Of a DNA stretch of 64,000 bases, positions 36,478 through 44,828 are shown one piece after another. The notes beneath the pieces were generated by a model. It was not told the origin of the DNA, searched no databases, and saw nothing but the letters and a program-made list of their open reading frames with translations. Made by a program: the position numbers and the translations under genes. Positions within the stretch are counted from its first letter, which is position 1. Each line of letters begins with the position of its first letter. Source of the DNA: Salinicola halimionae (GTDB lineage Bacteria; Pseudomonadota; Gammaproteobacteria; Pseudomonadales; Halomonadaceae); assembly GCF_003206065.1 (NCBI RefSeq), contig NZ_PZJQ01000005.1, positions 341,977-405,976 on the forward strand. The letters are read 5' to 3'.

Positions 36478-36582
36478 GGCTGCACTCGATGATACTGCGT
36501 TGGAAAATCGCTCAAGCTGCTCATTTACTCCCGTAAACTCCGCGCTCTCGCAATTTTCCGCCTTGTCTCATCATCGCTCGCT
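36478..36582 (+). repeat. Dispersed 105-bp intergenic element, copy 2
   Basis: Same orientation and same placement (8 bases after a stop codon) as copy 1. The arms are strongly self-complementary: GATGAT (36488-36493) with ATCATC (about 36570-36575), GGAAAAT with ATTTTCC, and a central TTTAC/GTAAA hairpin (36524-36528 with 36533-36537). This copy can fold into one long imperfect hairpin of about 90 bases. Confidence 0.8.
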
Positions 36583-36636
36583 CAGTCACCTTTCAACGTC
36601 TATCTCCATGGGTAGGTGCCAAGCGGGCCGAAAATA

Positions 36637-36664
36637 AAGGGCAGCATGCTATGCTGCCCTTTTT
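36637..36664 (+). terminator. Intrinsic terminator after rho
   Basis: AGGGCAGCAT (36638-36647) pairs with ATGCTGCCCT (36651-36660) around a 3-base loop, followed by TTTTT (from 36660). Strong match, placed after the repeat element and 33 bases before ubiD. Confidence 0.9.
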
Positions 36665-36696
36665 GCGTTCTTGAATAGCGGGATACGGGCAACGTC

Positions 36697-38214
36697 ATGA
36701 AATATCACGATTTGCGGGATTTCATCACGGCGCTGGAGCAGCGTGGTGAGTTGAAGCGCGTCAGTGTCGAAGTGGACCCGTATCTGGAAATTACCGAAAT
36801 CTGCGATCGCACCCTGCGGGCTGGCGGACCAGCGCTACTGTTCGAGAACGTCAAGGGCAGCGAGATGCCGGTGCTGGGTAACCTGTTCGGAACCCCCGAT
36901 CGGGTTGCCTTGGGGATGGGGCAGGAGAGTGTCGAATCGCTGCGCGAGGTCGGCAAGCTACTGGCTTTTCTGAAGGAGCCCGACCCGCCCAAGGGGCTCA
37001 AGGATGCCTGGGACAAGCTGCCGATCTTCAAGCAGGTCATGAGCATGGGGCCGAAGACGGTACGGTCCGCACCCTGTCAGCAAGTCGTGTTCGAGGGCGA
37101 GGACGTCGATCTCGCCCGGCTGCCGATTCAGCATTGCTGGCCAGGCGACGTGGCGCCGCTGGTGACCTGGGCGCTGGTGGTCACCAAGGGGCCGCACAAG
37201 ACGCGGCAGAATTTGGGCATCTATCGCCAGCAGAAGCTGGGGAAAAACCGATTGATCATGCGCTGGTTGAGCCACCGGGGCGGGGCGCTGGATTTCCGCG
37301 AATGGCAGCAGGTCCATCCGGGTGAACCATTTCCCGTGGCCGTGGCGTTGGGTGCCGACCCGGCAACGATTCTTGGCGCGGTAACGCCGGTACCGGATAC
37401 GCTCTCCGAATACGCTTTCGCCGGGCTGTTGCGAGGTTCGCGTACGGAGCTGGTCAAATGCGGCCACGCCGATCTGGAAGTCCCGGCCTCGAGCGAGATC
37501 GTGCTGGAAGGCTTCATTTATCCGGATGACATGGCACCTGAAGGGCCCTATGGCGACCATACCGGTTACTACAACGAAGTCGAATCCTTCCCGGTGTTCA
37601 CCGTCGAGAGAATTACCCACCGGCGCGATCCGATCTACCATTCCACCTATACCGGACGGCCGCCGGATGAACCAGCAGTGCTGGGGTTGGCGCTCAACGA
37701 GGTATTCGTGCCGATTCTGCGCAAACAGTTCCCCGAGATCGTCGATTTCTATCTGCCGCCGGAGGGATGCTCCTATCGCATGGCGGTAGTGACCATGAAG
37801 AAGCAGTATCCCGGCCATGCCAAGCGCGTGATGATGGGAGTCTGGAGTTTTTTACGCCAGTTCATGTATACCAAGTTCGTGATCGTGCTGGATGACGATG
37901 TCGATGCGCGCAACTGGGAAGATGTGATCTGGGCCATCACCACGCGCATGGATCCGGCCCGCGATACTGTCATGGTCGAGAATACGCCTATCGACTATCT
38001 CGATTTCGCATCACCGACGGCGGGGCTTGGTTCCAAGATGGGTCTGGACGCCACCAACAAGTGGCCGGGCGAAACCACTCGAGAGTGGGGTGAGCCCATC
38101 GTCATGGATCCGCGAGTCAAATCACGTGTCGATGAGCGTTGGGAGAGTTACGGTATCGATATCGCAGCGCCGCCGGCGCGAACGGGAACCTCGAGCAAAG
38201 ATGGGGCGGCATGA
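36697..38214 (+). CDS. ubiD: 4-hydroxy-3-polyprenylbenzoate decarboxylase
   Basis: 505 residues (E. coli 497). Family blocks include '[22 protein letters not shown]', '[32 protein letters not shown]' and '[26 protein letters not shown]', the latter with the E-R-E type catalytic environment for prenylated FMN. UbiD decarboxylates the polyprenylated ring in ubiquinone synthesis and needs the prenyl-FMN synthase UbiX, which is not in the window. The stop overlaps the flavin reductase start (ATGA). Confidence 0.97.
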   Translation: MKYHDLRDFITALEQRGELKRVSVEVDPYLEITEICDRTLRAGGPALLFENVKGSEMPVLGNLFGTPDRVALGMGQESVESLREVGKLLAFLKEPDPPKGLKDAWDKLPIFKQVMSMGPKTVRSAPCQQVVFEGEDVDLARLPIQHCWPGDVAPLVTWALVVTKGPHKTRQNLGIYRQQKLGKNRLIMRWLSHRGGALDFREWQQVHPGEPFPVAVALGADPATILGAVTPVPDTLSEYAFAGLLRGSRTELVKCGHADLEVPASSEIVLEGFIYPDDMAPEGPYGDHTGYYNEVESFPVFTVERITHRRDPIYHSTYTGRPPDEPAVLGLALNEVFVPILRKQFPEIVDFYLPPEGCSYRMAVVTMKKQYPGHAKRVMMGVWSFLRQFMYTKFVIVLDDDVDARNWEDVIWAITTRMDPARDTVMVENTPIDYLDFASPTAGLGSKMGLDATNKWPGETTREWGEPIVMDPRVKSRVDERWESYGIDIAAPPARTGTSSKDGAA

Positions 38215-39056
38215 CGGCAAGTAGCGAAGTAGACATGACGGTCAGGACGTTGACCTGCCAGGTCGAGACGGTCGAGGATCTGACGCCCGATGTGTTCCGG
38301 GTCATGCTCGAAGGGCGGGTCGAGGCGATCGGCCATGCGCCGGGTCAATATCTGGAACTGGAATTGCATGAAGGCACCTGGGTGCCTTTCTCGATCGCCT
38401 GCGCCGAAAACGGTAACGGGCAGCTGGAGTTGCATATTCAGCACTGGCCGGAACGTACCCACTCGGCGCGGTTGCGCGAACTGTTGACCCATCGCAATAG
38501 ACTGTCGGTGCGTCTGCCCAGTGGCAATTGCTTTCTGCCGACGGGAGGATCACAGCCGCTGCTGTTGATCGCGGCCGGTACGGGCTTCGCTCAACTCAAG
38601 GCGATCGTCGAAGCGGCGCTGGCGGAAAACCGCAATCGGGAAATATCGCTCTGGTGGGCAGTGCGCGAGCGCCGTGATCTGTATGCGGAGTCATTGGCGC
38701 GGGAATGGGCTCAGGGGTATTCGAACGTCCATTTCCACGCTGTGGTCGAAACGCCGGAGACCGAGCTCGAATCGGTGCCGGGACTTCACTGGCATCCGGG
38801 ACGTATTGACGAGGCGCTGGCGGCAACGCTGGAGACGCTCGAAGGCATCGAGATCTATATCGCCGGCTCACCGGGCATGGTTTACGCCTGCGTCGATACA
38901 CTGGCTCCGCTGGGTCTTCTCGAGCAACAGGTGCATTCGGACGTCTTCAACTACGCACCGAGAGTGCCATTTCTGCCACTGCCCGAGGGCGGCCCGACGC
39001 AGGCGCTACTGACCCCGGGCGAAGCGCTCTCGACATCGAAGAAGAGAAATCCATGA
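38211..39056 (+). CDS. fre: NAD(P)H-flavin reductase, Fre family
   Basis: 281 residues from ATG 38211, which overlaps the ubiD stop by four bases; ATG 38235 is an alternative. The ferredoxin-reductase-like fold shows '[23 protein letters not shown]' (FAD/flavin-binding RxxS-type position, here PFSIA) and the NAD-binding '[21 protein letters not shown]', then '[18 protein letters not shown]'. Fre reduces free flavins; next to ubiD it may supply reduced FMN for prenyl-FMN synthesis, which is inference. About 45 residues longer than E. coli Fre, mainly at the C-terminus. Confidence 0.85.
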   Translation: MTASSEVDMTVRTLTCQVETVEDLTPDVFRVMLEGRVEAIGHAPGQYLELELHEGTWVPFSIACAENGNGQLELHIQHWPERTHSARLRELLTHRNRLSVRLPSGNCFLPTGGSQPLLLIAAGTGFAQLKAIVEAALAENRNREISLWWAVRERRDLYAESLAREWAQGYSNVHFHAVVETPETELESVPGLHWHPGRIDEALAATLETLEGIEIYIAGSPGMVYACVDTLAPLGLLEQQVHSDVFNYAPRVPFLPLPEGGPTQALLTPGEALSTSKKRNP

Positions 39057-39757
39057 GTCAGTCCCCGATTCTGATCACCGGTGGCGCTCAGCGTTTGGGG
39101 CGTCACTGTGCCGAGCGGCTGCTCGACGACGGTCATCCGGTCATCGTCACTTACCGACGCGAGCGCGATACGCTGACGGCGTTGCGGGAGCGAGGCGCGA
39201 TCACGCTGTCTGCGGATTTCGCCAGCGAAGCGGGTATACATGATTTCATCGCCCGGCTGCGCGACACTACCTCAAGTCTGCGCGCCGTCATTCACAATGC
39301 CGGCGAGTGGCTATCGGATCCCGAGCCATCGGCGGCGGGCGAAACTCTGGAGCGACTGTTTCGGGTCCATATGCAGGCGCCGTATCTGATCAACCTGAAC
39401 GTCAGAGATCTGCTGGAAGCGTGTCAGGAACCTCAGTGCGATATCGTGCATATCACCGATAATATCGTTCGGCATGGGGTGGCGCGTGGTGCGGCAGGGC
39501 AGGCGGCTTATGCCGCCACCAAGGCGGGGCTCGAGAGTCTGACCCGGTCGTTCGCGGTACAGTTTGCTCCCCGGATTCAGGTCAACGCGATTGCGCCGGG
39601 TCTAGTGATGCTCAATGGGGACGAGGGTCTCGCCGGTGACAGCGAACGGCGAGTGCCCGGGCCCGGGGTGGTCTATCAGACTCTGCGTTATCTGCTCGAT
39701 AACGATTTCGTCACCGGGACCATCGTCGCGGTGGATGGCGGCCGTCATCTCGATTGA
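39053..39757 (+). CDS. folM: Short-chain dehydrogenase, dihydromonapterin reductase FolM-like
   Basis: 234 residues, overlapping the preceding gene by four bases (ATGA). 'ILITGGAQRLGRHCAERLL' is the Rossmann nucleotide site (TGGxQRxG form favouring NADPH), 'VIHNAGEW' the NAG-type motif, and 'YAATKAGLESL' the catalytic YxxxK. The QRLG and terminal 'VDGGRHL' resemble FolM, which reduces dihydromonapterin or dihydrofolate. Substrate specificity is inferred from this resemblance. Likely third gene of a ubiD-fre-folM operon. Confidence 0.8.
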   Translation: MSQSPILITGGAQRLGRHCAERLLDDGHPVIVTYRRERDTLTALRERGAITLSADFASEAGIHDFIARLRDTTSSLRAVIHNAGEWLSDPEPSAAGETLERLFRVHMQAPYLINLNVRDLLEACQEPQCDIVHITDNIVRHGVARGAAGQAAYAATKAGLESLTRSFAVQFAPRIQVNAIAPGLVMLNGDEGLAGDSERRVPGPGVVYQTLRYLLDNDFVTGTIVAVDGGRHLD

Positions 39758-39833
39758 CGGTCGTGCCGGTCGGCGTTGAGGCCCCGGCGCCCGTCAAGAG
39801 ATGGCCGGGTCTGTTATCGACTACGAGATTTGA

Positions 39834-40541
39834 CTACAGCGATACGGTGTTGCTGCGGATCTGAATCAACTTGCCCTCATCGATCACCGGTCCGGATGGT
39901 TTGCCTTCCGGTGCCCCGGCGCTGGGTTCCATGCTCACGGCGAAGTCGGCGGTCTTCATCAGATTCAGCATCTTGGCGGGAAGCTGCATGGTGGCTTCGC
40001 CGTGGTTCGGCAGCATGCCCAACGAGACCGGCGTGCCATTCTCCATCATCCATAGTTCGCCGCCCTTGCCGGCGGGCATCGGATCCGGCGACACCGCTTG
40101 TACCATCATCTTGCCGTTCAGGGTGGCGTTGAGAATCCACGCTGTCTGTCCACTGGCCTGGTTGATCACGAACACGTACTCGCCCGGCATCATGCCCGAC
40201 TCCTTCGGTGTCAAAGTCAGCACGGCCAGCGCTAGCGCCGCGGCAGTCGCGAGACCGCTGAATGCGCGCCAGAAGCCGAGGCGCTGTATCAGGCCGGTGC
40301 TCAGCCCGAGGCGTGAGCTGATGCCGCTCCACAGGCGAGAGGGCGGTGGAACGGGCGCAAGCTGCTGATTGAGCAGCTGCAGGTGCTCGCGCCAGGCATC
40401 GACGCTCTGCTGTAGCTCGAAACTGACCGCAAGCAATGCCTCGAACTCGGCACGCTGATCGCGGTCAAGCGTGCCGAGGACATATTCCCCGGCTGCCATC
40501 TCGCGCTCATCCGGGTCGCTCAAGCGAAACGTGTCATGCAT
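39834..40541 (-). CDS. Anti-sigma factor, RskA-type
   Basis: 235 residues. A cytoplasmic N-terminal segment with 'MAAGEYVLGTLDRDQRAEFEALL' (anti-sigma contact region) precedes one membrane segment (about 93-110, 'ATAAALALAVLTL') and a periplasmic RskA domain ('GEYVFVINQASGQTAWILNATLNG', 'GGELWMMENGTPVSLGML'). There are no cysteines, so it is not a zinc (ZAS) redox sensor. Its start lies inside the 3' end of the sigma gene (22-base overlap), implying coupled translation. The signal it senses is unknown. Confidence 0.88.
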   Translation of the reverse strand: MHDTFRLSDPDEREMAAGEYVLGTLDRDQRAEFEALLAVSFELQQSVDAWREHLQLLNQQLAPVPPPSRLWSGISSRLGLSTGLIQRLGFWRAFSGLATAAALALAVLTLTPKESGMMPGEYVFVINQASGQTAWILNATLNGKMMVQAVSPDPMPAGKGGELWMMENGTPVSLGMLPNHGEATMQLPAKMLNLMKTADFAVSMEPSAGAPEGKPSGPVIDEGKLIQIRSNTVSL

Positions 40542-41074
40542 TCTTTCAACCTCTCGAGGCCTCTCCGGACCCAGCTCTTGACGGTTCCCAGCGGTTTGGT
40601 CATATGCGACGCTAGGTCGTGGTGAGTCAGCCCTTCGAAAAACGCGAGTTCAAGCGCTTGGCGCTGTTGCGACGTCAATTCTGTCAGGCACTGCTGCAGC
40701 GTTTCTGCCTGCTGATTGATATCGCTCTCGCTTTCGACATCGGATTCGCCCGGTAGCGAATCGATGATGGCATCACCGTCGGATTCCTGGGGGCGCTGAC
40801 GCCTGAGCCAGTCGATACCGATATTGCGCGTGAGCGTCGATAACCAGGTCATCGGCCGGGCGCGCGAGGCATCGTACTGACCGGCTACCTGCCAGACACG
40901 CAGGTATACCAGTTGCAGGCAATCCTGAGCTGCTGCTTCCTGTCGTACGATACGCAGCAACTGGGCGTATAGATGCGGACTGGTCGCACGGTATAGCTTC
41001 TCGAAAGCGGAACCGTCGCCACGGGCGCTGGCGTGGAGATTGTCGATCAGCACGTCATGAGGCGGGTAGGCCAT
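40520..41074 (-). CDS. ECF sigma-70 factor, SigK-like
   Basis: 184 residues. Region 2 ('AFEKLYRATSPHLYAQLLRIVRQEAAAQDCLQLVYLRVW') recognises the -10; 'PMTWLSTLTRNIGIDWLRR' completes it. Region 4 ('LTSQQRQALELAFFEGLTHHDLASHMTKPLGTVKSWVRRGLERLK') is the helix-turn-helix for the -35. AAGGA precedes the ATG. Partner of the RskA-like protein downstream. It is divergent from the aromatic leader/DAHP synthase unit. Target genes are unknown. Confidence 0.92.
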   Translation of the reverse strand: MAYPPHDVLIDNLHASARGDGSAFEKLYRATSPHLYAQLLRIVRQEAAAQDCLQLVYLRVWQVAGQYDASRARPMTWLSTLTRNIGIDWLRRQRPQESDGDAIIDSLPGESDVESESDINQQAETLQQCLTELTSQQRQALELAFFEGLTHHDLASHMTKPLGTVKSWVRRGLERLKECMTRFA

Positions 41075-41177
41075 GGAAGTCCTTAGAATGCTTTCTTTTT
41101 CTTGCCCTCAGTCTCGCCAACGGGCTCGAACAAGTAAAGCTCGGATAAAGGCTGGGCATCCTATCGGCGCAAAAGAC

Positions 41178-41205
41178 TTGTCAAAACTCATCGGCAGGTT
41201 AGGAT
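41178..41205 (+). promoter_or_regulatory. Promoter of the aromatic leader-DAHP synthase unit
   Basis: TTGTCA (41178-41183), 16-base spacer, TAGGAT (41200-41205), 43 bases before the leader peptide ATG. On the minus strand TTGACA (41184-41179) and TAGGAT (41163-41158) face the sigma gene with a 15-base spacer. CCTATC (41160-41165) and GATAGG (41203-41208) make the whole region a dyad. Confidence 0.55.
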
Positions 41206-41247
41206 AGGGGTACGACATTTCGAATAGAACGTCTGCGAGAGAACGTC

Positions 41248-41373
41248 ATGACCGAACGCCACGACTCACGTTTCATCGACACGGCCCAAGCTTGCGGCAA
41301 TGCGGTGACGTTTGCGTTCTTTGGTTATGGCTATTGGTTTAGGACTGGCGTGCCCGCCGGTTGGTCACATTGA
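41248..41373 (+). CDS. Aromatic-rich leader peptide of the DAHP synthase gene
   Basis: 41 codons, ATG 41248 to TGA 41371-41373, with GAGAG 7 bases upstream. Residues 21-31 read TFAFFGYGYWF: seven of residues 22-31 are Phe, Tyr or Trp, encoded at 41311-41340, and a further Trp is at residue 39. Such a run has no plausible structural role in so short a peptide, but is what amino-acid attenuators use to stall ribosomes when charged tRNAs are scarce. DAHP synthase feeds all three aromatic amino acids, and codons for all three are present. Hairpins and a terminator-like stem follow before the enzyme gene. Not annotated by size-limited gene finders. Confidence 0.8.
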   Translation: MTERHDSRFIDTAQACGNAVTFAFFGYGYWFRTGVPAGWSH

Positions 41374-41456
41374 CCTGAACCCGCGAGGCACGCCCGGAAC
41401 CGGGCTGCCTCCTCGCATCAAGAACCCCCGGATGGCTGCCCACCCGGGGGTTCTTG
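41347..41456 (+). promoter_or_regulatory. Transcription attenuator of the DAHP synthase gene
   Basis: Terminator-like stem: 41419-41431 pairs perfectly with 41444-41456 (13 bp, CCCCCGG/CCGGGGG core), the 3' arm ending TTCTT. Before it, a hairpin at 41385-41411 (GAGGCA/TGCCTC and GCCCG/CGGGC). An alternative 8-bp helix, GGCGTGCC (41347-41354) with GGCACGCC (41387-41394), would break that hairpin and free CCGGG (41400-41404) to compete for CCCGG of the terminator arm. A further hairpin (41359-41381) spans the leader stop codon. The T-run is short and interrupted, the weakest point of the model. Confidence 0.65.
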
Positions 41457-41502
41457 CGTATCGGGTCTCGCTTCTTGAATTCAATCCTGGAATGAGATCG
41501 TT

Positions 41503-42579
41503 ATGGACGCTGCCACATCCGAGCTGAAACCGACCCCGTCGACACCGGCGTCATCGCCCGCCGTGAGGATACTGCCGTTACCGACGGCCGATGAGCTGCG
41601 CCAGCGCCTGCCGTTGAGCCCGGCACTGCAAACCCGGATCGGCGAGCAGCGTCGAGCCATACAGGCGATTCTGGACGGCAAGGACGACCGCCTGCTGGTG
41701 GTGGCCGGACCCTGTTCGGTGCATGACCCTGTCGCAGCCCTGGAATATGCCCAACGCTTGGCGGCGCTCAATGCGGTCGTCGAGGACCGATTGCTGCTGG
41801 TGATGCGGGTCTATGTCGAGAAGCCGCGGACTACCGTCGGCTGGAAGGGCATGGCCTACGATCCGCATCTCGATGGCAGCGACGATATGGCCGCGGGCCT
41901 GGCCATGGCGAGGCGGCTGATGCGGGATATCGCCGAGCTGGGCCTGCCGGTCGCGACGGAGCTGCTCCAGCCGATGGCGGGAGCCTATTTCGATGATCTG
42001 CTGAGCTGGGTGGCGATTGGTGCGCGCACCACGGAATCGCAGATTCATCGCGAGCTGGCCAGCGGGCTGGCGGCAGCCGTCGGCTTCAAGAATGGTACCC
42101 AGGGCAATGTCGATGTCGCCATTGCCGCGATGCAGTCTGCTGCCCACCCGCATCGCCATTTCGGTGTCACGACGGCCGGCGGCCCGGCGATGATCGAGAC
42201 ATCGGGGAATCCGGCCACACATCTGGTGCTTCGAGGGGGGCAAAACGGGCCCAATCACGATGCCGAAAGCGTGGCCGCCAGTCGCCGCGCCATGGAGCAG
42301 GCCGGGCTCAGGGCCAATGTCATGGTGGACTGCAGCCACGCCAACTCGTGCAAGGATCATCGGCGTCAGACGGAAGTGCTGTTCGATGTGCTGGAACAGC
42401 GGCTGAAGGGCGATCGGAGCCTGATCGGAGTGATGCTCGAAAGCCATCTGTTCGAAGGTAAGCAGGCGCTCAACCCTGCGACGCTGCGCTACGGCGTATC
42501 GATCACCGACGCCTGCCTGGGCTGGGAGGCCACTGGCGCGTTGTTGACGCGAGTTGCCGACCGTCTACGCGGCGGATGA
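41503..42579 (+). CDS. 3-deoxy-7-phosphoheptulonate (DAHP) synthase, class I
   Basis: 358 residues, the AroF/AroG/AroH size. Active-site blocks are intact: 'LLVVAGPCSVHDPVAA', 'VEKPRTTVGWKG', 'AIGARTTESQIHRELASGL', 'VGFKNGTQGN', 'MVDCSHANSCKDHRRQ' and 'GVSITDACLGWE'. It condenses phosphoenolpyruvate and erythrose 4-phosphate, the entry to the shikimate pathway, and is metal-dependent. Isozymes differ in feedback by Phe, Tyr or Trp; the blocks 'FGVTTAGG' and 'MEQAGLRANVMVDCSH' lean to the AroF/AroH side, but I cannot assign sensitivity. Expression is probably controlled by the upstream aromatic attenuator. Confidence 0.96.
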   Translation: MDAATSELKPTPSTPASSPAVRILPLPTADELRQRLPLSPALQTRIGEQRRAIQAILDGKDDRLLVVAGPCSVHDPVAALEYAQRLAALNAVVEDRLLLVMRVYVEKPRTTVGWKGMAYDPHLDGSDDMAAGLAMARRLMRDIAELGLPVATELLQPMAGAYFDDLLSWVAIGARTTESQIHRELASGLAAAVGFKNGTQGNVDVAIAAMQSAAHPHRHFGVTTAGGPAMIETSGNPATHLVLRGGQNGPNHDAESVAASRRAMEQAGLRANVMVDCSHANSCKDHRRQTEVLFDVLEQRLKGDRSLIGVMLESHLFEGKQALNPATLRYGVSITDACLGWEATGALLTRVADRLRGG

Positions 42580-42610
42580 GCGCCGCGGAAATGGGTGATG
42601 CTGCGCTCGC

Positions 42611-42650
42611 TCGACATCATTTTGTCACGCCCTCGGCATAGTCTCGTCAC
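42611..42650 (+). promoter_or_regulatory. Pho-box-like array upstream of phoX
   Basis: Four 7-base half-sites at exact 11-bp spacing: TCGACAT (42611), TTGTCAC (42622), TCGGCAT (42633), TCGTCAC (42644), each separated by 4 bases as in the PhoB consensus CTGTCAT-N4-CTGTCAT. Individual matches are 4-5 of 7; the spacing is the stronger evidence. The array ends 34 bases before the GTG start of phoX. PhoB control would make the phosphatase phosphate-starvation inducible. Confidence 0.6.
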
Positions 42651-42684
42651 GACAATCAATCCGTGGCGAGTCAGGGGATATAAC

Positions 42685-44811
42685 GTGAGCCGAGACGTCG
42701 AAGATCATCGAATTCACAATCGCAGTCAAAATCTGCCTTTTGACGAGGTGGTCGCGCGCCATCTTTCACGTCGACAGATTCTGCAAGGTGGCCTGGGGCT
42801 GGCCGCACTCTCGATGATGGGAGGATTCGGCCTCGGTGGCAGCAACGGCGCCCGGGCACAGGACAAGACGCCGTTGGCACTGGCGTTCGAGTCTATTCTC
42901 GGTTCCCGTACCGATGCGGTCGTGGTGCCAGCCGGGTATCGGGCACAGGTGTTGATTCCGTGGGGAACGCCACTCAACGCCCGGGCCAGCGACTGGCACA
43001 GGGAGCTTGTCATGACGCCGGCGCAGCAGGCGAACAGCGTGGGGATGCATCACGATGGAATGCACGCCTTTCCGCTGGACTTGGAGAATGCCTCCCGACG
43101 CTTCTTGCTAGCGCTCAACAATGAATACATCGACCAGGATGCACTGTGGGCGCCCCGAGGCCCGACCCAGCCGGACGGCGTAAGACCAGCCGACGAAGTG
43201 CGCACCGAGATCAATGCCCACGGTGTCACGATCGTCGAGATCCAGCGCCAGAACGACGGTGGCTGGGCGCATGTGATCGATTCCCCCTACAACCGCCGAA
43301 TCACCACCGCCACGCCGATACGGCTCTCCGGGCCAGTGGCGGGTAGCGATTACGTCAGGACGCGCTACTCCGCCGACGGTACCCGAACGCGAGGCACCAA
43401 CAACAACTGTGCCAATGGCTATACGCCTTGGGGTACCTACCTGACCTGCGAAGAGAACTGGCCGGAAGTGTTCGTCAATACCGGTGAGCGTTTTAGTGAC
43501 GATGCCCGTTTGGGGCTGCCGACCGATCGCGGGCGTTATGGCTGGGAGACGGCGGCCGGCGACGGCGAGCAGGATGACGAGTTTGCCCGTTTCGATGTCA
43601 CGCCCGGCGAGGGCGAGGCCAGCGAGGACTACCGCAACGAGGCGCGCACATTCGGCTACGTGGTCGAGATCGATCCCTACACCCAGGCAATGGCAATGAA
43701 GCGCACCGCCCTGGGACGCTTTCGCCACGAAGGCTGCTGGCCGGGGCTCGTTCGTGCCGGAGAGCCGCTGACGTTCTATACTGGCCACGACTCGCGCAAC
43801 GAGTACATCTACAAGTTTGTCAGCGCCGCCAATTGGGATCCCGCCGACGCCCCCAAGCCGGGCAGCGAGGCGGACCGTCTGGCGATCGGTAGCCGTTATC
43901 TCGACGAGGGTACGCTCTATGTGGCGCGCTTCGATGAGGATGGCCGGGGTGAGTGGCTGGCGCTGACGCCGGGTGCCGCAACGCCTACTGGCCAGACATT
44001 GGCCGCGGCGCTGAACCTGGAGGCCGACGATGCTGCTGGCGTCATCATCCACACCTGTGACGCCGCCGACCTGATGGGGGCAACGCCGATGGACCGACCG
44101 GAGTGGTCGAGTGTCGATCCCGTCTCCGGCGAGGTCTATTTCACGCTGACCAACAACTCCAAACGTACCGCAGATGGCACCGACGCCACTTTCACCAACG
44201 AAGGCGCGGCACTTGAGGCATCAGGCGCGGGTTATGCCACCGCGCCGACCAATAGCGCCAACCCGCGCGCCGATAACGAGAACGGTCACATCATTCGCTG
44301 GCGCGAACAGTCGGATAATCGTTTTGCTTGGGAGATCTTCGTGTTCGGCAGCGACGCCGGCGCCAACGATAACCGCTCTGGCCTGACGCCGGGCAACCAG
44401 TTCGCGAGTCCCGACGGCCTATGGTACGACGAGCGCGGCGAGGGCCAGGGCATCCTCTGGTTCCAGACCGACAACAGCGATAATGCCGTGGCCGAATACA
44501 CCAACGACCAGTTACTGGCAGTGGTGCCGGGGGCGCTCGATTCCGGTCGTGGGTCCGACTCGGTCATCGATGCCGACAATCAGGATCAGCTCAAGCGCTT
44601 CGCCGCGGGGCCCAACGACTGCGAGGTGACCGGTATCTTCGCCACGCCCGATCGCACGACGCTGTTCATCAATATCCAGCACCCCGGCAACTGGCCTGCG
44701 GATGGCGATGCGTTGACTCAGGATGCGACGCAGGTCGCTGCCGGGAAGGTGCGTCCACGAGCGGCGACGGTAGCCATCTGGAAAGAGGATGGCGGGCAGA
44801 TCGGCGTCTAG
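42685..44811 (+). CDS. phoX: PhoX-family phosphatase, Tat-exported (DUF839)
   Basis: 708 residues from GTG 42685, which has AGGGGA six bases upstream; ATGs 90 bases earlier would place the Pho box inside the gene. A Tat motif S28-RRQIL followed by 'LGLAALSMMGGFGLGG' marks export of a folded protein. The DUF839 domain shows 'NNNCANGYTPWGTYLTCEENW', 'KRTALGRFRHEGCWPGL' and 'DSRNEYIYKFVS', with Ca2+/Fe3+ ligand candidates. PhoX enzymes hydrolyse phosphate monoesters in the periplasm. tatABC lies about 4 kb downstream. A Pho box precedes it and a strong terminator follows. Confidence 0.92.
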   Translation: MSRDVEDHRIHNRSQNLPFDEVVARHLSRRQILQGGLGLAALSMMGGFGLGGSNGARAQDKTPLALAFESILGSRTDAVVVPAGYRAQVLIPWGTPLNARASDWHRELVMTPAQQANSVGMHHDGMHAFPLDLENASRRFLLALNNEYIDQDALWAPRGPTQPDGVRPADEVRTEINAHGVTIVEIQRQNDGGWAHVIDSPYNRRITTATPIRLSGPVAGSDYVRTRYSADGTRTRGTNNNCANGYTPWGTYLTCEENWPEVFVNTGERFSDDARLGLPTDRGRYGWETAAGDGEQDDEFARFDVTPGEGEASEDYRNEARTFGYVVEIDPYTQAMAMKRTALGRFRHEGCWPGLVRAGEPLTFYTGHDSRNEYIYKFVSAANWDPADAPKPGSEADRLAIGSRYLDEGTLYVARFDEDGRGEWLALTPGAATPTGQTLAAALNLEADDAAGVIIHTCDAADLMGATPMDRPEWSSVDPVSGEVYFTLTNNSKRTADGTDATFTNEGAALEASGAGYATAPTNSANPRADNENGHIIRWREQSDNRFAWEIFVFGSDAGANDNRSGLTPGNQFASPDGLWYDERGEGQGILWFQTDNSDNAVAEYTNDQLLAVVPGALDSGRGSDSVIDADNQDQLKRFAAGPNDCEVTGIFATPDRTTLFINIQHPGNWPADGDALTQDATQVAAGKVRPRAATVAIWKEDGGQIGV

Positions 44812-44828
44812 TTCTTCGACGATAGTTG

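Noticed and set aside
41312-41527. 71-codon frame overlapping the aromatic leader in another frame
   Set aside because: Shadow of the leader and attenuator; runs through the terminator stem and into DAHP synthase out of frame.
43108-44052. 314-codon open frame on the minus strand opposite phoX
   Set aside because: Antisense shadow of the PhoX domain with Arg/Leu/Val-rich low-information sequence.
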